Notes under the pieces: model-generated
What the model saw: the letters and a program-made list of their open reading frames with translations, nothing else
Told to the model about the DNA's origin: nothing
Database searches by the model: none
NCBI GenBank assembly: GCA_017829005.1
Contig: JAGAJF010000137.1
Coordinates: 1-34,331, forward strand
Source: Oscillospiraceae bacterium
GTDB taxonomy: Bacteria > Bacillota > Clostridia > Oscillospirales > Ruminococcaceae
DNA length: 34,331 bases
Reading direction: 5' to 3'
Translations under genes and position numbers: made by a program
Shown here: positions 31,512 through 34,331 of the stretch, in pieces
How positions within the stretch are numbered: position 1 is the first letter of the stretch
How the letters are laid out: each line of letters opens with the position of its first letter

Positions 31512-34124
31512 TTACCGAAGAATAATTTTGTCAAGAAATTCCAAAATATCGCCAAATTCCTTTTCCCGTGCTTTTGGGGAAAAACCGTGATCCTCACCCT
31601 CATAGAGGATAAGCTCAGCGTCCTTAAAGCATTTAGCGGCTTTTTTTGCATAGCAAACATTCACAATGCTGTCCGAGGTGCCGTGCATAATAAGAACGGG
31701 AGCGGTGTATTCACCTATCCTTTCAAAAATATCATAACGGGGAACGCCGTCGTAATATTTTCTCGAAATAGTGTGACCCATAAAATCAAAGGGAGCCGTC
31801 ATAGCTGACGGGTCTCTCGTAAGCCACTGATCGGGAATACAGAAGGCAGGATATAAAAGCATTGCCCCCGAGATATCATCTCTCTGAGCCGCAGTAAGAG
31901 CCGATACGAACCCACCCTGACTTTCGCCGTATAAAAATAGCATTTGGGGCATATAGGTTTCTTTAACGTAGTCAATAACAGCATTAAGGTCGGAAATTTC
32001 CGAAGCAATGCTCATATCGGTGCCGCTTCCCACGCTTTTTGAATTTGCACCTCCGCCGCAGAAATCAAATGCAAATGTGCGAAATCCTCTTTCCGCCAGA
32101 TAATTTGCAATATCCGAAGTGTTTTCGGAGCACTGATTATAGCCGTGACAAAGTATCACAGCGCATTTGTTATCCTGCATTTCAGGGGAAAATTCACGTA
32201 CAAATATGCCCTTTCCCATAAAATATTCCTTTGAAGAAGTCTTCTCCGTGATATGTATCACAAAGGGCGACAAGGGCAGACCCGTACTGCTGAAAAGGTC
32301 GGGAATTGTAGGGTCATTCTCATAAGCATATCTGAGCAGCAGAGGAATATCCTCACCATCGTATTCAAGTATGATACCATTGTGGGTAAGCTCTGCCCTC
32401 GGACGAATAATTTTTCCACTCAAGGAAACTATCTCAAAATGCCTCGGCGTATCATTTTTCATTCTCACAGCCTTGTTGTCTGTAAATGAAAGAACTATCC
32501 GACCGCACTCTTCCATCTCGGCAGACGCAGGAAAAATATCCTCGGGAACAAGCTCGTCCTTGTAAATAAGTCTCTCCGCACAAATTGCAAGCCTTCGTCC
32601 CACGTCACGCTTGTTAATGGGGTGCAGATCGTTTGACTCGCCAATGTCGATAGTCACAGCCATAGCGGTCTTGGGAATGTCAAGACACTTTCGCTGCTGC
32701 TCTCTTATCTCCGCCCATGACAGCGGCGGAACGCACTGCACAGGGTCGTCAAAATTGCAAAGCTGAGTAAAAATAACGGGAATATCATAGCCGCAGCGCT
32801 CCCTGTACATCTGCACAAAGCGCTTAAAAAGCCCATAATATCTGTCGGGATCTCTGTCATTTGACTCCCCCTGATACCATAACAGTCCCCTGAAATTTAC
32901 GCCGAAAGCGGGAGCGGTAAGAGCGCCGTACATGGAAAGGGGCAGCCCCTGAAAGAATACATCCGGCTCAAGATATTCACCTCTTGCCGCCACAGCATAT
33001 TCCCATTCACCCGAAAGGTCAATGAGCCTGTCACCCGATTTCAGACAGTATTTTTTACCCTTAACAAATCCGCCCCTGCCCTGTCTCACTTCAAGGCGGA
33101 TATGCAGAATATTTTCACCCCTGTGAAGGACTTCCTCGGGAACAGGATATATCCTCGGCGGATACATATAACCCGTATTACCTACCGAAACGCCGTTAAC
33201 AAACACCTCGTCAGCGTCGATCATAGCCCCGAGAACAAGCACAGCCCCCGATATATCCATATCATCGGGAATGAAGAATTTCTTTCTGAACCATACCCGT
33301 CCGCAAAATCCCGAAAGCTCGGGGTCATCTCTGAAATAAAAAGGGATATGGCATTTTGTAAATTCGTGAGAAGCAGTAAAAATATCCTTTGAAATATAGT
33401 CTTTGCTTTCAAGCTCGGCACACCATTTTGCGTACTTGACCCTGTCAGCCTCTGCAGTATTTTTTTCATAATCGGGAACAGTGCAGCGGGCAAGGAGATC
33501 CTCATATCCACCCAGCTCCATAAGCATTTCGTAAGGCATTCTCGCCTCAACGGGAGAGCCGCCTGCCGAAGTGTTAACAAGTCCCACAGGGACATCAAGC
33601 TTTTTCGCAAGCTTTTCGGCAAAATAATATCCTGCCGCACTCATATCCATAAGGTCATCGCCCTCGGCGCACTTCCACTCGCCGCCCTGAAAATCGTCAT
33701 ACTCCTCGTCTTTTCCGAAGCAGCACATCACAGGCACACGAAATTCCCTGATGAACTTGTTTCCATTTGGAATTACGGGGTTTAAGGGGTCAATGGTGCG
33801 GCATATGGGCAGCTCCATATTTGACTGACCGCTTATGTGATAAAGCTCGCCGAAAAGAACATCGGAAAATACTATCTCCTCGCCGCCGCAGGAAAAGGTC
33901 ATAGTGTAGCCTTCAAATGACGGTGGATAGGGGGGAATGATAATTTCATATTCCCCGTTTTCATTTGAAACGGCATTTAATACCGTTTCGTCGGTCCTGC
34001 CGCCTGAAATAGCAAGTGTTATCTTTTCTCCGGAGGGCGCCTTGCCCCGAACGCAGTTTTCCTGTCCACTTTGAAGTATCATATGGTCTCCAAAGAGACG
34101 CATTACCGTAAATTTTTCGCTCAT
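31512..34124 (-). CDS. fused SGNH acetylesterase (sialate O-acetylesterase type) and alpha/beta hydrolase
   Basis: An 870-residue two-enzyme fusion. The N-terminal part (about residues 1-640) is a sialate-O-acetylesterase/CE20-type SGNH esterase: block I HISGQSN (Ser101), block III LLWYQGESN and the late DLHP His. A galactose-binding-like beta insert (GRVWFRKKFFIPDDM...GNTGYMYPPRIY) lies within it. The C-terminal part (about 650-870) is an alpha/beta hydrolase: VILCHGY, nucleophile Ser in YGESQGG (about residue 735), Asp in GTSDSI, His in GEDHGF. No signal peptide. The context suggests removal of acetyl and perhaps feruloyl groups from imported xylo-oligosaccharides. The start is ATG 34124; GTG 34133, overlapping the kinase stop, is possible. 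Confidence 0.88.
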   Translation of the reverse strand: MSEKFTVMRLFGDHMILQSGQENCVRGKAPSGEKITLAISGGRTDETVLNAVSNENGEYEIIIPPYPPSFEGYTMTFSCGGEEIVFSDVLFGELYHISGQSNMELPICRTIDPLNPVIPNGNKFIREFRVPVMCCFGKDEEYDDFQGGEWKCAEGDDLMDMSAAGYYFAEKLAKKLDVPVGLVNTSAGGSPVEARMPYEMLMELGGYEDLLARCTVPDYEKNTAEADRVKYAKWCAELESKDYISKDIFTASHEFTKCHIPFYFRDDPELSGFCGRVWFRKKFFIPDDMDISGAVLVLGAMIDADEVFVNGVSVGNTGYMYPPRIYPVPEEVLHRGENILHIRLEVRQGRGGFVKGKKYCLKSGDRLIDLSGEWEYAVAARGEYLEPDVFFQGLPLSMYGALTAPAFGVNFRGLLWYQGESNDRDPDRYYGLFKRFVQMYRERCGYDIPVIFTQLCNFDDPVQCVPPLSWAEIREQQRKCLDIPKTAMAVTIDIGESNDLHPINKRDVGRRLAICAERLIYKDELVPEDIFPASAEMEECGRIVLSFTDNKAVRMKNDTPRHFEIVSLSGKIIRPRAELTHNGIILEYDGEDIPLLLRYAYENDPTIPDLFSSTGLPLSPFVIHITEKTSSKEYFMGKGIFVREFSPEMQDNKCAVILCHGYNQCSENTSDIANYLAERGFRTFAFDFCGGGANSKSVGSGTDMSIASEISDLNAVIDYVKETYMPQMLFLYGESQGGFVSALTAAQRDDISGAMLLYPAFCIPDQWLTRDPSAMTAPFDFMGHTISRKYYDGVPRYDIFERIGEYTAPVLIMHGTSDSIVNVCYAKKAAKCFKDAELILYEGEDHGFSPKAREKEFGDILEFLDKIILR

Positions 34125-34129
34125 AAGGC

Positions 34130-34331
34130 TCACATTTCCGCAAGTTCCTTCATCTGCTCCCTGACAGCAGGATAAACCTTGTCATACAGTCTGAAAAACT
34201 TCTCATAAACGGGAACATTCTCAGGAACTGGCTCCTGAACCTTGTCAACGCCGCATATCACATCGCAAGCCTCGGGAACACTGCCATAAACACCCGCACC
34301 CACAAGTGCAAGAATAGCCACACCCAGAGCA
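34130..34331 (-). CDS. xylulokinase-type FGGY carbohydrate kinase, C-terminal end only
   Basis: The last 67 codons of a gene that continues beyond the window edge. GVAILALVGAGVYGSVPEAC matches the glycine-rich C-terminal ATP-domain helix of FGGY kinases, and the ending YEKFFRLYDKVYPAV resembles the closing YxxFxxLYPAL of xylulokinases. In this locus it would phosphorylate xylulose. The stop overlaps the possible GTG start of the esterase fusion (four bases), indicating co-transcription. The fragment is too short to separate xylulokinase from other FGGY kinases. Confidence 0.75.
   Translation of the reverse strand, partial: ALGVAILALVGAGVYGSVPEACDVICGVDKVQEPVPENVPVYEKFFRLYDKVYPAVREQMKELAEM

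Noticed and set aside
1-34331. CRISPR arrays, insertion sequences, prophage or integrase genes
   Set aside because: No regularly spaced repeats, transposase motifs or terminal inverted repeats were seen.

Overview
The window looks like chromosomal DNA of a xylan-degrading, Gram-positive gut or rumen Clostridium of the Ruminococcus type (Oscillospiraceae). The reasons are the Firmicutes-style ribosome binding sites and consensus sigma-A promoters, spoIIR, NrdR, an ANTAR regulator, the LL-diaminopimelate aminotransferase route to DAP, a MecA-like adaptor and a glucuronoxylan locus with GH10 and GH67 enzymes. GC looks moderate by eye. This placement is inferred from gene content, not from a database search.

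Positions 1-5.9 kb hold mostly housekeeping genes on the plus strand: cca, a membrane-anchored VanY-type D,D-carboxypeptidase, a fucose/arabinose-isomerase-like protein, two small unknown proteins and maf. nrdR lies on the minus strand with its own consensus promoter. Positions 5.9-9.6 kb are minus strand: spoIIR, then an ANTAR regulator-dapF-dapL transcription unit. Its dapF is broken by a frameshift and an in-frame stop at the domain hinge. Positions 9.6-11.4 kb hold a zinc-ribbon membrane protein, a YfcE-like phosphodiesterase preceded by a possible short coupled ORF, and a heavily base-paired intergenic segment. Positions 11.4-16.05 kb form one long minus-strand operon: yerC-like regulator, methyltransferase, hslO, ddl, murI, DUF1934. 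With dapL/dapF and the carboxypeptidase, this makes the left half rich in peptidoglycan-precursor genes.

Positions 16.2-22.5 kb contain rpe, a convergent mecA-like gene, then a tight plus-strand cluster of three RnfD/RnfE/RnfA-like membrane proteins, a membrane-anchored glycosidase-like protein and miaB. The Rnf-like trio has no RnfB, RnfC or RnfG beside it and has lost the cysteines and the FMN-threonine motif that make Rnf a redox machine. It is the best candidate here for an undescribed system. Positions 22.5-24.4 kb are an ECF sigma factor and its zinc-finger anti-sigma factor behind a probable self-recognised promoter, followed by tRNA-Ser(GGA).

From 24.6 kb to the end, the minus strand carries the xylan locus: a xylulokinase-type kinase (cut by the window edge), a sialate-O-acetylesterase/alpha-beta-hydrolase fusion, a cytoplasmic GH10 xylanase and GH67 alpha-glucuronidase. 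A second unit carries a lipoprotein GH10 xylanase and a sugar-binding lipoprotein. The likely flow is surface cleavage of glucuronoxylan, capture and import of acidic xylo-oligosaccharides, intracellular deacetylation and removal of glucuronate, further trimming, and entry of xylulose into the pentose phosphate pathway, where rpe also acts.
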